In this document: piece after piece, positions 53,245 through 64,000 of the stretch
Layout of the letters: every line of letters starts with the position of its first letter
Position numbering within the stretch: position 1 is the first letter of the stretch
Source: Microvelia longipes
Lineage: Eukaryota > Arthropoda > Insecta > Hemiptera > Veliidae
Assembly: GCA_018340805.1 (NCBI GenBank)
Contig: JACMZG010001908.1
Location: 32,291,513-32,355,512 of the forward strand
DNA: 64,000 bases
Reading direction: 5' to 3'
Notes under the pieces: generated by a model
The model's database searches: none
Seen by the model: the letters and a program-made list of their open reading frames with translations, nothing else
What the model was told of the DNA's origin: nothing
Translations under genes and position numbers: made by a program

Positions 53245-53693
53245 CCCAAATAGAGGCTCTTTTAAACAGCCGCCCTTTAGGTTTGCTACGCTCTGACCCT
53301 AACGATCTTGCGCCTCTTACTCCTGCGCATTTTTTGCTTCAAGTTCCACTGTCTGAATTACCTGCTACTGCAGTAGAACTCGAACCGATTAATCACTTAT
53401 CTCGTTACCAATTATTGGATAACTTGGTTCAAAGATTTTGGCGCCGTTGGCACGTAGAATATCTACATACTCTTCAAAGCAGAGAGAAGTGGAATACTGC
53501 TACTAACCCGATAAAGATAGGTACGGTAGTGGTTGTTCAGAAGGACGATTGTCCGCCTTTGCTGTGGCCTTTAGCCGTGATTGAAGAACTGCATCCGGGT
53601 TCCGACAATACTATACGAGTTGCTACTATTCGTATAGGCGATTCCCTATATCGTCGACCTGTAGTTAAATTGTGTCCTTTACCTTTCCAGTAG
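53245..53693 (+). CDS. pol: BEL/Pao pol part 6: integrase C-terminal domain (DUF5641-like)
   Basis: After NSRPLG the piece from 53283 reads DPNDLAPLTPAHFLL, RYQLLDNLVQRFWRRWHVEY, LHTLQSREKWN and RPVVKLCPLP. This is the ordered word set of the C-terminal domain that follows integrase in Pao pol proteins. The stop at 53691-53693 is the likely natural end of pol. About 230 bp of T-rich sequence separate it from the 3' LTR. Confidence 0.9.
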
Positions 53694-53910
53694 GACGCTT
53701 CAGCAGGAACTTTTTTTTCTACTTTTATTTTAGAAGATTAGTTTATTTTTATTTATATCGCAAGCTCAAGTTTTTTATGATTTACATCAACTGCAGATTT
53801 TGGAGTTTGCACTTTTATAATTTTCTCTCAGATTTTTTTTCCTTTCTCAAGAGTTTTTTTTTCCTTTCATTGCTCTTATTTTTTTTTGATATGATTTTTG
53901 CTTACTCATG

Positions 53911-53922
53911 CCCGGGGGAGTA
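53911..53922 (+). other. Polypurine tract
   Basis: CCCGGGGGAGTA directly precedes the 3' LTR. The GGGGGAG run is the expected plus-strand primer site. Confidence 0.75.
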
Positions 53923-54436
53923 TGTTTAGGCCGCATCTATTTCTTTATTTTATCAATTATATTAGTACGTCTATGAGTAAGGTTAGCTAGGGCTTGTGAA
54001 ACCTACACGCACACGCACTTGCCGCTTGTCGTTGTACTGTTGAACATCGCCCGCTCTCGCAGATTTTAATTAGTATTCCGAAGTAGATTTTATTTTGAGT
54101 TTCGCTTATTTAAATGTGCCGTAAAAGTAAAAATATCCGTTTGAGTTCATCTTTATTTCACCCTCATGAAACCAGGTTTCTTTTATAATAATTTATTTAC
54201 ACAGGCCTAAAACATATAACATTATATACATACTAATACACCCTACACTTTACACCCTTCACTTTGCCGCCTCATCTTCAATTTGGGATTAATTACTTCG
54301 GTAAGCTGTACTTTCTTTTTATTATTTTCTTATATTATATGTATCATGTTTCCACGATCAAAAAACGCCCGCAGTACTTGAGGGCAAGTAAAGCGCTCAC
54401 GCTAATACAGTCCTTCGATAGCTCGCTAACCCACCA
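53923..54436 (+). repeat. BEL 3' LTR
   Basis: 514 bp, TGTTTAGG...ACCCACCA. It is identical to the 5' LTR except for two single-base additions. Confidence 0.93.
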
Positions 54437-54441
54437 CCTCT
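54437..54441. repeat. Target-site duplication CCTCT, 3' copy
   Basis: Directly follows the CA end of the 3' LTR and equals 47301-47305. Confidence 0.85.
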
Positions 54442-55850
54442 ATTTAGAATTTCGTTGATTTTCCATCTTAATTAGAAGCTTATCTCTTTGTTGTGATTGT
54501 AATTAATTTGTCATAGGAATTGATTATCCAACCTTTTTTGATTTTTGCCATTACAATATGTTTTAAATGAAAAGAAAAGTATAACATTGAATATTCAGTC
54601 ATTGATATAAGACCATCAAATACCAGGAGATACTTATAATTTTGTGAAACAGTGTCACATCTTCTCAATCTAACTAAATGCGTTTACTGAATTTGTTTTT
54701 AACGCATTTCTTCAAGTACATACCTGGAGAAAGGAAAAAAAGAAAGAAAAGGAAATAAAGAAGGTTTATATATCTTGGGTCTTTATATATGGTTTATATA
54801 ACTGTGATTTTTATATTTAATTCGTCGGAAACTGATTTGTTTTACTAATTTTGCAGATAATAGGCTAAATGATCTGCTTTACAATGCTGTAAATTTAATT
54901 ATTTTGAATTTTTACTGAAAGGTATTTAAAATTCGGCTTTTATTTGAATCAATGGGTAGTTCTGTAGTGCCTTTCTTGTTGCTGGTGTCAGTCGCCCTCT
55001 CTTGACCTACTATAAAAAGCCTCTGGTAATAAAACCTATCGTAAGCTTTGATCTCAGACAACCTTTATTTTGCTTCCAGTATTTTTATTATTATTTATTT
55101 ACAAAAAATATAAATTAAGTGTTGCTTGTCCTGTGTAATTTTCTAATGTCGAAACATTTGTAATTATTGATTTCTGAAATTTGTTGAAATAGTATAAGAT
55201 GTGGTATATGTATTTCATTTTTAGATTTACAAATAAACGAGACTGACCCTGACGTAGCCTAGCCCTGTAATCAGCCCTAACTCTAACTGACCTGAATCAC
55301 TAACTCCTAATGTCACAAAAATATCACATAAACTGCCACTGCCTCCCCAAAGGGCAAGCAGAGCCGGCTGGAAAATATTACCGGAGTTGTCGGTTCCTAT
55401 CTTTTCTATTCAGAACTATCTGATAAATAAATAAATACTACATTCTAGCTAAAACGTATTTACAATACCTAACCCGATATTAAAAATGTCTGTATGTCAC
55501 CAGCCATCAGGTTGGAATGGATTGGCGGGACTGGTGTTAAACTACTTACTCAAATTAACACGTAGTTTGTGTTGTGCCTTCATCTTTGCGGTGGATGCCC
55601 AACCGGTTTACTAAATTTTAAATGACAGAAAACCCACCTTTTCTTCTTAAAAGGTCAGATTTCCAAAAAATGAGCTTATGAGATTTACTAGTCTCACTGT
55701 GTTAGTTTTTCTTGGGGAATTTGCTATAACCGAAACCTAAATTACCCTTTTTTAAAATTCTCCGTTAACTATTGCCAGAAAAACTGCCGAGCTCGGCGGA
55801 TGACTGTAAGTGCGTTCTTAACCTGCCAGTGCGTCACAAGTAATAATATT
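54442..55850. other. Unassigned sequence; possible LTR-like fragment
   Basis: At 54969-55060 TGTAGTGCC, CTATAAAAAGCC (TATA-like) and GTAATAAAACC (AATAAA-like) lie close together in the order expected for a short LTR, but no partner or duplication was found. The stretch 55240-55620 is less AT-biased without recognisable coding motifs. Confidence 0.3.
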
Positions 55851-55990
55851 TATTTTTCCTCTTTTGTCCCATAGTGTACAGGTAAAGTATTGTGTTTGTA
55901 CTTATGCTCCGAAACCGGAATTTCACCTGAACATGTTAGAACTGATCATAGGTGGTACTTCGAGGAAAAGAAAGGCTGTAAAGTACCTAA
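55850..55990 (+). repeat. Family A head, diverged
   Basis: TTTTTCCTCTTTTGTCCC, ATAGTGTACAGGTAAAG, then TATTGTGTTTGT and CGAAACCGGAATTTCACC. The overlapping 70- and 64-codon frames are incidental. Confidence 0.5.
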
Positions 55991-56052
55991 TTTACAGCTC
56001 AAAACACCCAAAATTGTGTTATTTTGCCAAGATAAAATCGTTCAGGTATTTT

Positions 56053-56265
56053 TACTTTTCCGCGATCATACCGTAGGTATATAGAAAAAATATTGTGTTT
56101 ACATTAAAAAGCTGAAACCGTGATTTATACTAATAAACCTAAACTGGGATGTCACTGGAATTTGATCGTTTCGGAAATCGTTTCGAGGGTTTTTAAGGCC
56201 TCCTAAGTGATTTTCACAAGGTTTTATGTATGTATACGTGTGTGTGTCTTGAATAGACCAAAAGT
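56053..56265 (+). repeat. Family A head and body
   Basis: CTTTTCCGCGATCATACCG, TAGGTATATAGAAAAAATATTG, TGGGATGTCACTGG, TTTTTAAGGCCTCCTAAGTG and a TGTATACGTGTGTGTGTC tract. Confidence 0.6.
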
Positions 56266-56269
56266 CCTC

Positions 56270-58790
56270 TTTTATTTATTTTTTTTTTTCGGAAGGTAAA
56301 AAAAATGGAAAAAGCTGATGCCGCCGGAGTGTGAGGACTGACAGGCATTCCACTACCACTGGGAATTGGTTTTGGTGGTTTTCTTCGGCCGCCTCCAAAA
56401 AAAGACTTTTGACATAGATACTGACCCCACAGTTGTCCCTTTTATTGCCTTAAATTTTGAACCATTAGACATGAATCAATGAAACTTTAGTGCATTTTGT
56501 TAATTAAAGGAAACTTCTTTTTGGTAACACAGTTAAGGTAGTGTATACCATGCAAAATTACGCGAAAAATTGAAAAAAGTAAATTGGAAGGTATACTTTT
56601 ACTGGGGTTTTTGGTTCTAGCTGTAAATATAAGACAATTTGCCCACTGCATATTTTTGTATAAGACCCCTTTTTTGCCGGGAATGAGTGCCCAAAGAGAT
56701 TTACTATTTACAACTGTACTTATCGACCTACGTTTAAAATTAAGAGCTATCTCATGCATTGGTATTAAGGTTTGAGATTTAGTACTTATTCGATATAAGT
56801 ACTGAATTATAGTATTTTTTATCTTTGAGATCACTATAGATTGTTATCATATTTTCTACTAACTTTGTCATTATTGAAAAAGCAAACCTATTCTGTGAAA
56901 ATTTAGTATATAAATGTAGATTAGATCTTAAAATCTTGTCAAAACCTCTTCACACGTCTTTGTGCAACCTTTAGCCACTTGAAAAATATGCAGTAATGCC
57001 TTTTCTGTTCTTGTTAAGCACGTTTTCCTATTATAACACTACTAGCTTGTTGTACTTAGCTAATTGTTAAAAGATTCATGTCTTGAGTACCATCGAGTGA
57101 CTTTCGTAGCCAAAACTGAAATAAATAATGCGGTCTACGCTGGTTTATTTTCTATTTAACTATTACTTTTAGCGTGATTCAATTTTCACTTCATTTTTTA
57201 TATATTTTATGCAATGTTGGCTTTACTAATTACACATGGTCTGCGTTCTTTACTTGTCTGGTTACATAAAGATTTACGGAACCTTGAACGTTTTGGATAA
57301 TACATTAATAATGGCATCAATTATGGCATCAGAGACGGAATTAAGTTTAGAAGGTGCTTAGGTAAAGCCTGTTGAGTATACCATGCGTTTTAAGTTATGG
57401 GGTGGCCGATGATACTTAGTTATGGTTTGGAGAAATTGACCGTGGGTATGGATCTCCTTTAGTTCCGCTATTTTATGGTATGAGCTGTGAAAATGAAATC
57501 AATATAGTAGGTTTGACATCTTTGGTTCTTCTAATTCTTGTCCTGCGTTGTAAAATTGACCCATTCTTACGCTGAAGAAGACTTTTCCGAGGGATGTTTC
57601 TCATTTTTTTTGAGTCTGTGTGAATGAAAGCTTGATAGTTAAAAGAGGTGTTGATCCAACATTACAAACATCTGTTTGTCATGTTGTTCTTACTGCAATG
57701 ACATTTGCGTTTTGGTCATGTTGTGTCTTCTAATACTCTGTCTAGAAAAATTGAGTTTCCTGAACCGAGAGTGTTTCCTTATCTTCTATGCCTAAATAAA
57801 CTATGTATATCAATAAATTCTTCATTCATCTCCATGATCATCATTTGATTCAAAACATAGAAATAAGTCTATGTGGTAAATCAAATGATGCACCACGAAC
57901 TTACATTAATACAACATATTAGCTATTGGGAACTAATTAAAGCTGCGTAAATATAGATGCATAGAATTAGTTAACGTTTTTTCGTGGTTTTTGTTATTTA
58001 TGTGTTCTCATTAGAGAAATTATAAAACACTTGAATTATTAGATGTTGGTTTAAATAATAAAGTGTCGCTCTTTTTTAGTTTTTCTTTAAACAAAAAATA
58101 ATTTATACATTTTTTATAGTTAATCTTCACTGCTAGAACGGAAGGTAAAAAATGTTTTTTTTTAAATGACTTGCTTCATTGTTTATTTGCGGTTATTGAG
58201 GTTGAAGAATGAAAATTGTCATCATTAGCTCCCACTAGATCGGAATCCGTACCTTGTCTTTGTCGCGTCGTTGAAAGAAGTAGATCTAGATCTTGTCTCG
58301 ATCATCTTGTTTTTTTTTCTTCGGAAGAAGAACAAGAAGAAAGGCCTGGGAATGTTTGAACGTTACTGTTAGCTTTCTTGATTTTGTATAGTTTATCGCA
58401 TTTTCAATTATTCCCGCTTGTTAAAGGTTAATATTTTTATATTTTGAGACCTTTCCTAATATAGGCAAAATGTTTTTTTTTTTTTGCATTTATTTCATTT
58501 CTTTTGTTTAGATTAGATATAATACTTTATGTTCATTATCTAACTTCGACTTCAGAATTTAATAAGAACTTTTTATCTGGTTGTGTCTCCTTAATATTTA
58601 AAATTAAAGTTAATACTTGACCTCAGATTATTTAGTTTTGTTGCTGGAGAAACCACTACTCTGTCTCTTTTCCTTAGATGTTCTTATAGAAGTTTAAGAG
58701 TTGCATCTGCAGGAAAAACGGCATTTCTGTTTCACTGTACTATTTAAATATAATTTATTGAAATCAGTTTATTTTAATCTTCAATAGTAA
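56270..58790. other. Unassigned AT-rich sequence
   Basis: The minus frame 56487-56834 (115 codons) and the plus frame 56584-56775 overlap; neither shows a domain I recognise. 57300-57800 is less AT-biased without a motif. AAGAAGAACAAGAAGAAAGG at 58325 is simple sequence. Confidence 0.3.
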
Positions 58791-58794
58791 TAAT

Positions 58795-58865
58795 ATAATT
58801 CCGGTCCTCGATCCCGGAACTTTAGTGCTATGAGCGAAGACACTACAGCTTTAGGGCAATTTAAA
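58795..58865 (-). repeat. Possible tRNA-like remnant
   Basis: The minus strand has TCCGG-GATCGAGGA-CCGGA, a 5-bp stem with a 9-base loop where a T arm would be, after GTAGTGTCTTCGCTCATAGCAC. No A box is convincing. Low confidence. Confidence 0.25.
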
Positions 58866-59094
58866 ATTACCGAACGCAGTAAAAATATGGTCTGATCACA
58901 AGCAAAAATTCTATAAAATATTGTTGCTATATTTACCTGCTATATATTAACTTATGAATTATAAGTATCACGATCTTTAGATATCTCAAGGTTAAGGCCC
59001 ACCCTCTCATTATTTCTATGCAATATTCGACAAATCAAATCTGCGCAGCTTATTAAGGAATATAGATTGTAGAAATTTTAAACAAGAGGCCTTC

Positions 59095-59155
59095 AGATTC
59101 AGCCGCTACGCATCGTCGATACTAGGGGCAGCTTCGCGGCTCCTAGTATGCTTAG
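59095..59155. repeat. GC-rich hairpin, family C-like
   Basis: ATACTAGG and CCTAGTAT flank GGCAGCTTCGCGGCT, with GCCGCTACGCATCG just upstream. Both GCTTCGC and GCTACGC words (GCGAAGC and GCGTAGC on minus) occur. Confidence 0.55.
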
Positions 59156-59159
59156 CGTT

Positions 59160-60730
59160 GAGTAATAATACTTATAGGGGTTGGAAATAAAATGCATGTT
59201 TGATGGCAAATAAAAGAATGCCATTGGATAAATAGGTTTAATGTGTGTTTGGTAAAAATCAGGAATAGGTTAGCGGGTTACACAACAATGCTTGCTAATG
59301 TTACTGTTTATCCTATAGGTCTATTGTTGACTTTTTCACCCGACATTCGACTTTTTTTTAATAGACAGAAGTTATCAAATGAAGGAACGTACAGACAATC
59401 CGTCGAATAAGAAGTTGTTACTTTTTTGATAACAACGTTTATGGTTCCTAAGTTGAATATGTAAAACAACCCAAGGCAGGAAAATTGTGTATTTCAATTA
59501 TTCTTTTATAGGCAGAAAGTTCGGAAGATCATTTTATATTTAAAATATATGGTATTGCGCTTGAAACTTCCAAGGCAGCAAAAGACTACATAAATTCTTG
59601 GCTGTTTAGGTCAGATTTCAAAATGTAGATTATGAAAAATTTAATAAGATAATAACGTGTTTCATTTTAAGTTTAAATAATTTAAAATTAGAGTTGATTT
59701 AGGGAATTTAAAGTATAATTTTTAAGCAGATTTTTAATTAAAGCTCTTTTACAGAATGTTTATAAGATAATAATAATGGCATTGATTTATTTATAAGTTT
59801 AACATTAAATAATGTCTTGCATTTTATTTGAGTTAGTGGCTTGTCTTCCTTTTATTTAAACTCCTCTCAAATATGTTTTTGTTATTTTATAAAGTTTGTA
59901 CCGTGCGTTTAGCGTGAGTAGATAAAATATTGTATGCAACTCAAGAGAAAAGAATCTATACAGATACATAGTGTTTGCTCTATCTCGGCTTCGTTTTAAC
60001 ACATTGGTTGTCAAATTCTTACTTACCTCCTTCGACTTCGCCTCGGTTGTCAAATTTTACTTTACCATTTTCTGCTTCGCCTCTTAAGGTAATTTTATTG
60101 CCTATTCCTCTCGGATTCAACCCGGGAGCTAAATGTATTAGCAGATGTACTAGTATATGTACTAGTCCATTTCCCTACACCTTGTAGCACAAATGTCTAT
60201 TGGTTTAATTTTGAAAGAGTTTCAAATGTTTAGTCAAGATTGTTCCTGAGTTTATCTGAATAAACAGATTATTGTGAACTGAATTACAGTTTACGATAAG
60301 TAAAAACAATTAAATTCTACAGAATTTACATTGTTAATCTGTTTAACAAGTTTCTAATCTTCTTCGTCTTTCATGAAAAATATGTTTATTTTATTCTAAC
60401 AATCATTCAATGATATCTGAATAAGAGTATAAAATGTTAGATTTTAATTTGTTGTAAAACTAAAAACCTAAAACTATCGAAATAATGTAATTTCGTGGGC
60501 TGTTAATTTGTCGTAAGTACTATGAAGTGAAATCTATTTTCTTTAAGAGGGGTCAGGAGGAGTAAATCGAATAAAATCAGTCCGACTTTAATGATTAATT
60601 TCTCTCATATATATGTAGTCTTATATTACAAAAAATGCGGATATTTATCTTATAGGTTATACACTAGTTTGATCATTCTATAATTGGCTCTACGCAATTC
60701 GCATTAATTCATTGCTCAGTTTATGCTCAT
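59160..60730. other. Unassigned AT-rich sequence
   Basis: Two TTGTCAAATT-containing words (60008 and 60047) followed by CTTCG/GCTTCGCCTC suggest a short ~40-bp duplication. Frames of 65-70 codons lack domains. Confidence 0.3.
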
Positions 60731-60734
60731 TATG

Positions 60735-60850
60735 TTCAGGTTTACGTTAAGCTCAGTTGGTTAAAGCATCAGGCTTTTTCAAAATCAACCGTAGATTACC
60801 TCTTGTCTGAAGGTAGCCCATGTTTAATTCTCAGTCAGGACACTTAGTTT
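60735..60850 (+). repeat. Degenerate tRNA-like SINE head
   Basis: TTAAGCTCAGTTGGTTAAAG at 60747 resembles an A box region. GTTTAATTCTC at 60822 is a poor B box, about 75 bases on. A retroposed tRNA derivative with an internal insertion is the likely source. Confidence 0.4.
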
Positions 60851-61369
60851 TAACAAGGTAAATAGCGGGCCTACTGATTTTACCTTCTCCTCAAAATAAA
60901 TGTAGAGCTTACTCTTGCAGAATAACTGAATACCCTCACTATAGAGGTAGAGTGAGGTAGATGAAGTGTTGAAACTACTTAAGTCTCCTCTTCGACTCTG
61001 GAGAAGGTAACTGCAGCGTGATTAAAGTAATTAACGTTAAAGTTAATAAGGCAATAAAATTGTATGTATAAGTTTCAGTCGAGTCTTTTGTAATAGTCAA
61101 ATAAAAGTGAGAGACTGTTTGCTCAAGAATTCGAGCCATCTAGTGAACCTTGGTGTGTGTAAGGTGATCTGAGTGATCATTGAACAATGCGGTCCATGAT
61201 TCTATCTTGGATTATCTAGCTACTGGCTTCAGCACACGACTGTGTTAGTGTCCTTACATCTATATGGTGATGGTTAAAAGTGCCTTAGAAACATAGTTTC
61301 CTTCCTTCTTTCCCTCGGAATAGCGCTTTTGCTTTGAAAATCTAGAAACAATGTTTAACAGGCTATAAA

Positions 61370-61470
61370 GTATAAACAGGAAACTCAAACGAGAAATAGA
61401 TTGTTCAGCAAAGAATATTCGCTCGGCTAGCAGATCACTGCACCAAATACATTTTAAGGTTGTAGGAAAC
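61370..61470 (-). repeat. Family D fragment
   Basis: The minus strand reads TTGGTGCAGTGATCTGCTAG, CCGAGCGAATATTCTTTG and GAACAATCTATTTCTCGTTTG, a diverged copy of the tRNA-like head and following sequence at 31.99 kb. Confidence 0.5.
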
Positions 61471-61474
61471 GGAA

Positions 61475-62115
61475 AAAATCCAATTTTGTCTAATTACTTG
61501 TTATATTTCCATGTTCGTGTTTCAACTCTCTTCAACCGGTATTTAAACACTTCTTCGTGCTTACTAATTGTGTTTCTGCTAATCTCACCAATTTTCCTCC
61601 CTTAATCTAGGTAAGTGTCTCATATTTTAAACCTTACTCACCTTGACATTGTCTTGTGGAAGCAATTATTCTATTTCAGATACGAAAAATAAAATCGAAT
61701 GGATGTAGTTTATTTGTCATTAGTCATTGTAGTTGATGTTGTGCAATAATTTATTACAATTACTTGGTTGCTAGAGGTATCTAATTATTTCAGCAAATTT
61801 ACTTAACCTTGACTCAGTATTTTTAAGCGTTTTTCCAATTTTCCTATTTCTATTTCTAACTAGGCGAACATTTTTTGTCTTACTTTATAACTAATGTAGT
61901 TTCTCTACTCAAGTGAATTTTATTCGCAACAAAATAACATGTTTTATTGTTTTTATTTCATTATCGTAATTGTTATGTTATTTTCTTTACTTAGTTATAA
62001 AATAAAATATGTATTAAACATTATTATCGTTTGGTAAATGAATTTGGCATCAGTAAAGTATGTTTTAATTTCTTTAAAAACTTAAAAATTTTAAACAAAA
62101 ATGAATGAATTAATT
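61475..62115. other. AT-rich intergenic sequence, nothing recognised
   Basis: No gene or family repeat was recognised. Confidence 0.35.
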
Positions 62116-62119
62116 AGTT

Positions 62120-62520
62120 GGTTATTTTATTGTAGCTAAAAAATGAACATTACTTAATTAAAGTAACTTTAAACTTTTTTGTGTAAAATTGAATATTACA
62201 TACAAAAAAAAAAAAAATTAGTAAGAGTTTCAAATAGTTTTTAATCCTGCTGGTGCTAAAACTTGAAGATTTCATAAAAAAATTAACTTAACAGTTTGTT
62301 AGTTTGTGGTTAATAAAACTTGAACATTAAATACATCAAGTCCTCACAGTTTGTTATTTTGTCGTTACTATAATTTGGGCATTACATGAAATTATTAAAT
62401 TTAAAGAGAGTTACAAACACTTTCTGGTTTTTTTAGTGCTAAAATTTGGACATTTCATACAAAAAGTAACATTGCAAACAATTCGTTATTTTAACCGCAG
62501 CGAAGTTTATTTATAAAATA
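62120..62520. repeat. Degenerate ~80-90 bp tandem repeat
   Basis: A word set of the type CTAAAA(C/T)TTG(A/G)(A/G)CATTACATA and CAGTTTGTTA(T/G)TTTGT recurs about four times with strong divergence. Confidence 0.5.
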
Positions 62521-62524
62521 TTAA

Positions 62525-64000
62525 ATTAATCGAGTTAGTTTTGGTGATATATTAAGTAAGTTTAGAAATGTTTTAAACAGTTTTGCTTTATTTTATCTAA
62601 ATTAGGCGATCTAAGGGTCAAGGCTACGTTGCAGGGAGATGACTTGTGTTATAAATCGAAGCTTTTAACTGGAGATGCTGGTTATAACACTTTCATCTTA
62701 AGCTACAATAAACTGAACTGGACCTTAAAATAGAATTAAATTCACCGAAATATTATATTGACGTAAATTTGGGTTCAATAGAAGTACAAAAAATGATTCA
62801 AATAATTTACGTTCAATCATTTATGAGAAGTCTTAGACTTCTTTTCTTTTTACCAAGAAAGTCTGGGAACGAGAACGCTAAACTATTAGTTCTAATTCTA
62901 AACTCTTTTACAGACGATTTATATAATAATAGAAGGACCTAAAGACAACACTGCAAAATTTGCACCCTAGTCCTGAATCTACCTATTTTTAGGCAGTATT
63001 TTTAATTTGTTAATATTTTGTATTATTATCATTTCACTTACAGAGGGCCCGGCCTAGACCCTTCTTTTTTTCCTACTTTTCCAGTAGGAAATTAGAAAAC
63101 CTCCTTCTTTTTTGACTTTTCCCACTTTTTCAATCGCAAGCAAACGGATTTTTAATAGTAAGATGAATTTTAATTGTTTTATGATGACCATTTTAAAAAT
63201 AGATTTTTGATTTATTTAACTCCTTCTTCTTCTTTTTAAAAGTCTTCTAATAACAGTCCTTTTTAGATATAACTTGTATTACGTTGTTTAAAAATAATTT
63301 TTACTGGAACTTTATCTGGTCTTTTTGGTAGAGGTATTTTGGTTTGATATTTTGTGCTGGCCTATATTGAATACTTGCAAAAATGTATAGTAACAAACCA
63401 CATTAACGATTAAACACTCCTACTTTTTTTTTGCCAAAATCCCTACTTTTTAACCATGGAAATCGCTGCGCCCCCTGCTCTTATGACCATTATTTTTGTT
63501 TTTACTAATTAATTGTAATAATTAAACTGTTTGGTAAAAAATTCCTCTTTAAAATATTTTATTCACAAAGAGCAGTTTATTTATATATCCGAGACAGATA
63601 GGGCCTAGAGAGGCCCTTTCTGTTGAATTGTGTAACATCGAAAAGGTAACCTAAACATCTTTGATTATTAATATAATCAAAATAAACTGTGCAACGTTGC
63701 AGTAACTTATTTAATAGAACTTTTGTAATACAAATGAAATTAAAAACAATGTGGGTAAAGCTGATAAAGAAAGATTAATTTATTATAACCTTGACTGCTC
63801 AGTAAAGAGGTTACAATGATGTTACGCAAAGTCCTTGAGAGCCCTAAAAAGATGTTTCATGCCTCTTAGTGTACTATGATAGGGTACGCTTCCTCTAGTA
63901 ATATATCTCTATATGTTGACCCTATGTAAAAGGGATAGACAGTTAGGGTTTCTTTAGAATGCACTCATTGATTTTTTATGAAATAGAGCGACATTCCGCC
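62525..64000. other. AT-rich intergenic sequence with small hairpins
   Basis: CCTAC-TTTTC-CAGTAGG at about 63071 and AGGGCC-TAGAGA-GGCCCT at about 63599 are short hairpins. No gene or family repeat was recognised. Confidence 0.35.

Larger units (their letters stand above)
47306..54436 (+). mobile_element. BEL/Pao LTR retrotransposon, structurally complete, coding frame broken
   Basis: LTRs of 512 and 514 bp, TG...CA ends, a CCTCT duplication, a candidate primer site, a G-rich polypurine tract and gag-pol in the order gag, protease, reverse transcriptase, RNase H, integrase, C-terminal domain give a complete 7.1-kb element. The LTRs differ by only two single-base length changes, so the insertion looks young. 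The gag-pol frame is nevertheless interrupted by about eight frame changes, described with each piece. No envelope-like frame was seen between integrase and the 3' LTR. Confidence 0.93.

Noticed and set aside
53694..53922. Envelope-like third frame after pol (53672-53929)
   Set aside because: The frame is F, Y and L rich from T-runs, overlaps the end of pol, and shows no signal peptide pattern or domain that composition does not explain.

Overview
The window is AT-rich eukaryotic nuclear DNA, most likely from an invertebrate animal. The main evidence is a BEL/Pao-type LTR retrotransposon (a lineage known from animals) at 47306-54436, together with tRNA-like and 5S-rRNA-like retroposons, long TA microsatellites, and no operons or bacterial gene density. 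I found no convincing host protein-coding gene, canonical tRNA gene or CRISPR array. Apart from the BEL element, the open frames are short, low-complexity or lie inside repeats. The species cannot be named from this sequence.

Layout. 1-5870: a 942-bp tRNA-headed retroposon on the minus strand with a 13-bp target-site duplication, copies of a composite repeat (family A), an inverted repeat with hammerhead-ribozyme-like cores, and a degenerate ~40-bp minisatellite. 5870-14590: AT-rich background with family A copies, a TA tract, and a pair of 29-bp minisatellite arrays in mirror orientation. 14590-16060: a family C repeat ending in GC-rich GCGNAGC hairpins. 16060-24830: family A copies, a 183-bp LINE-like tail with an 11-bp duplication, and an inverted-repeat element containing four ~70-bp palindromic units. 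24830-30070: background, short palindromes and a second hammerhead-like foldback. 30540-32960: minisatellites interrupted by a ~1.67-kb insertion of family D (150-bp tandem units, TA tract, tRNA-like heads and a ~283-bp-arm inverted repeat). 33900-46970: several family A copies (one split by a hammerhead foldback), family C and D copies, TA tracts and a GGCCGGCC-bearing inverted repeat. 47306-54436: BEL/Pao element with nearly identical LTRs and a CCTCT duplication, but gag-pol broken by about eight frameshifts. 54437-64000: mostly unassigned AT-rich sequence with two family A copies and a few degenerate repeats.

Four repeat families account for most recognisable structure. Family A is a composite with a palindromic head (a mirrored TTTATACC/GGTATAT block), a body containing a GACGTCATTAATC-like motif, a segment that aligns to much of 5S rRNA, and a tail of small hairpins. 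Family B comprises foldback elements whose arms carry CTGATGA...GAAA cores with a pairable stem II, resembling type I hammerhead ribozymes. Family C has an internal TA tract and a GC-rich tail of GCGAAGC/GCGTAGC hairpins. Family D is a tRNA-like SINE composite. The most interesting signals are the hammerhead-like foldbacks, the 5S-derived composite and the recurrence of the GCGNAGC mini-hairpin. All assignments were made by eye; no alignment, folding or database search was run.
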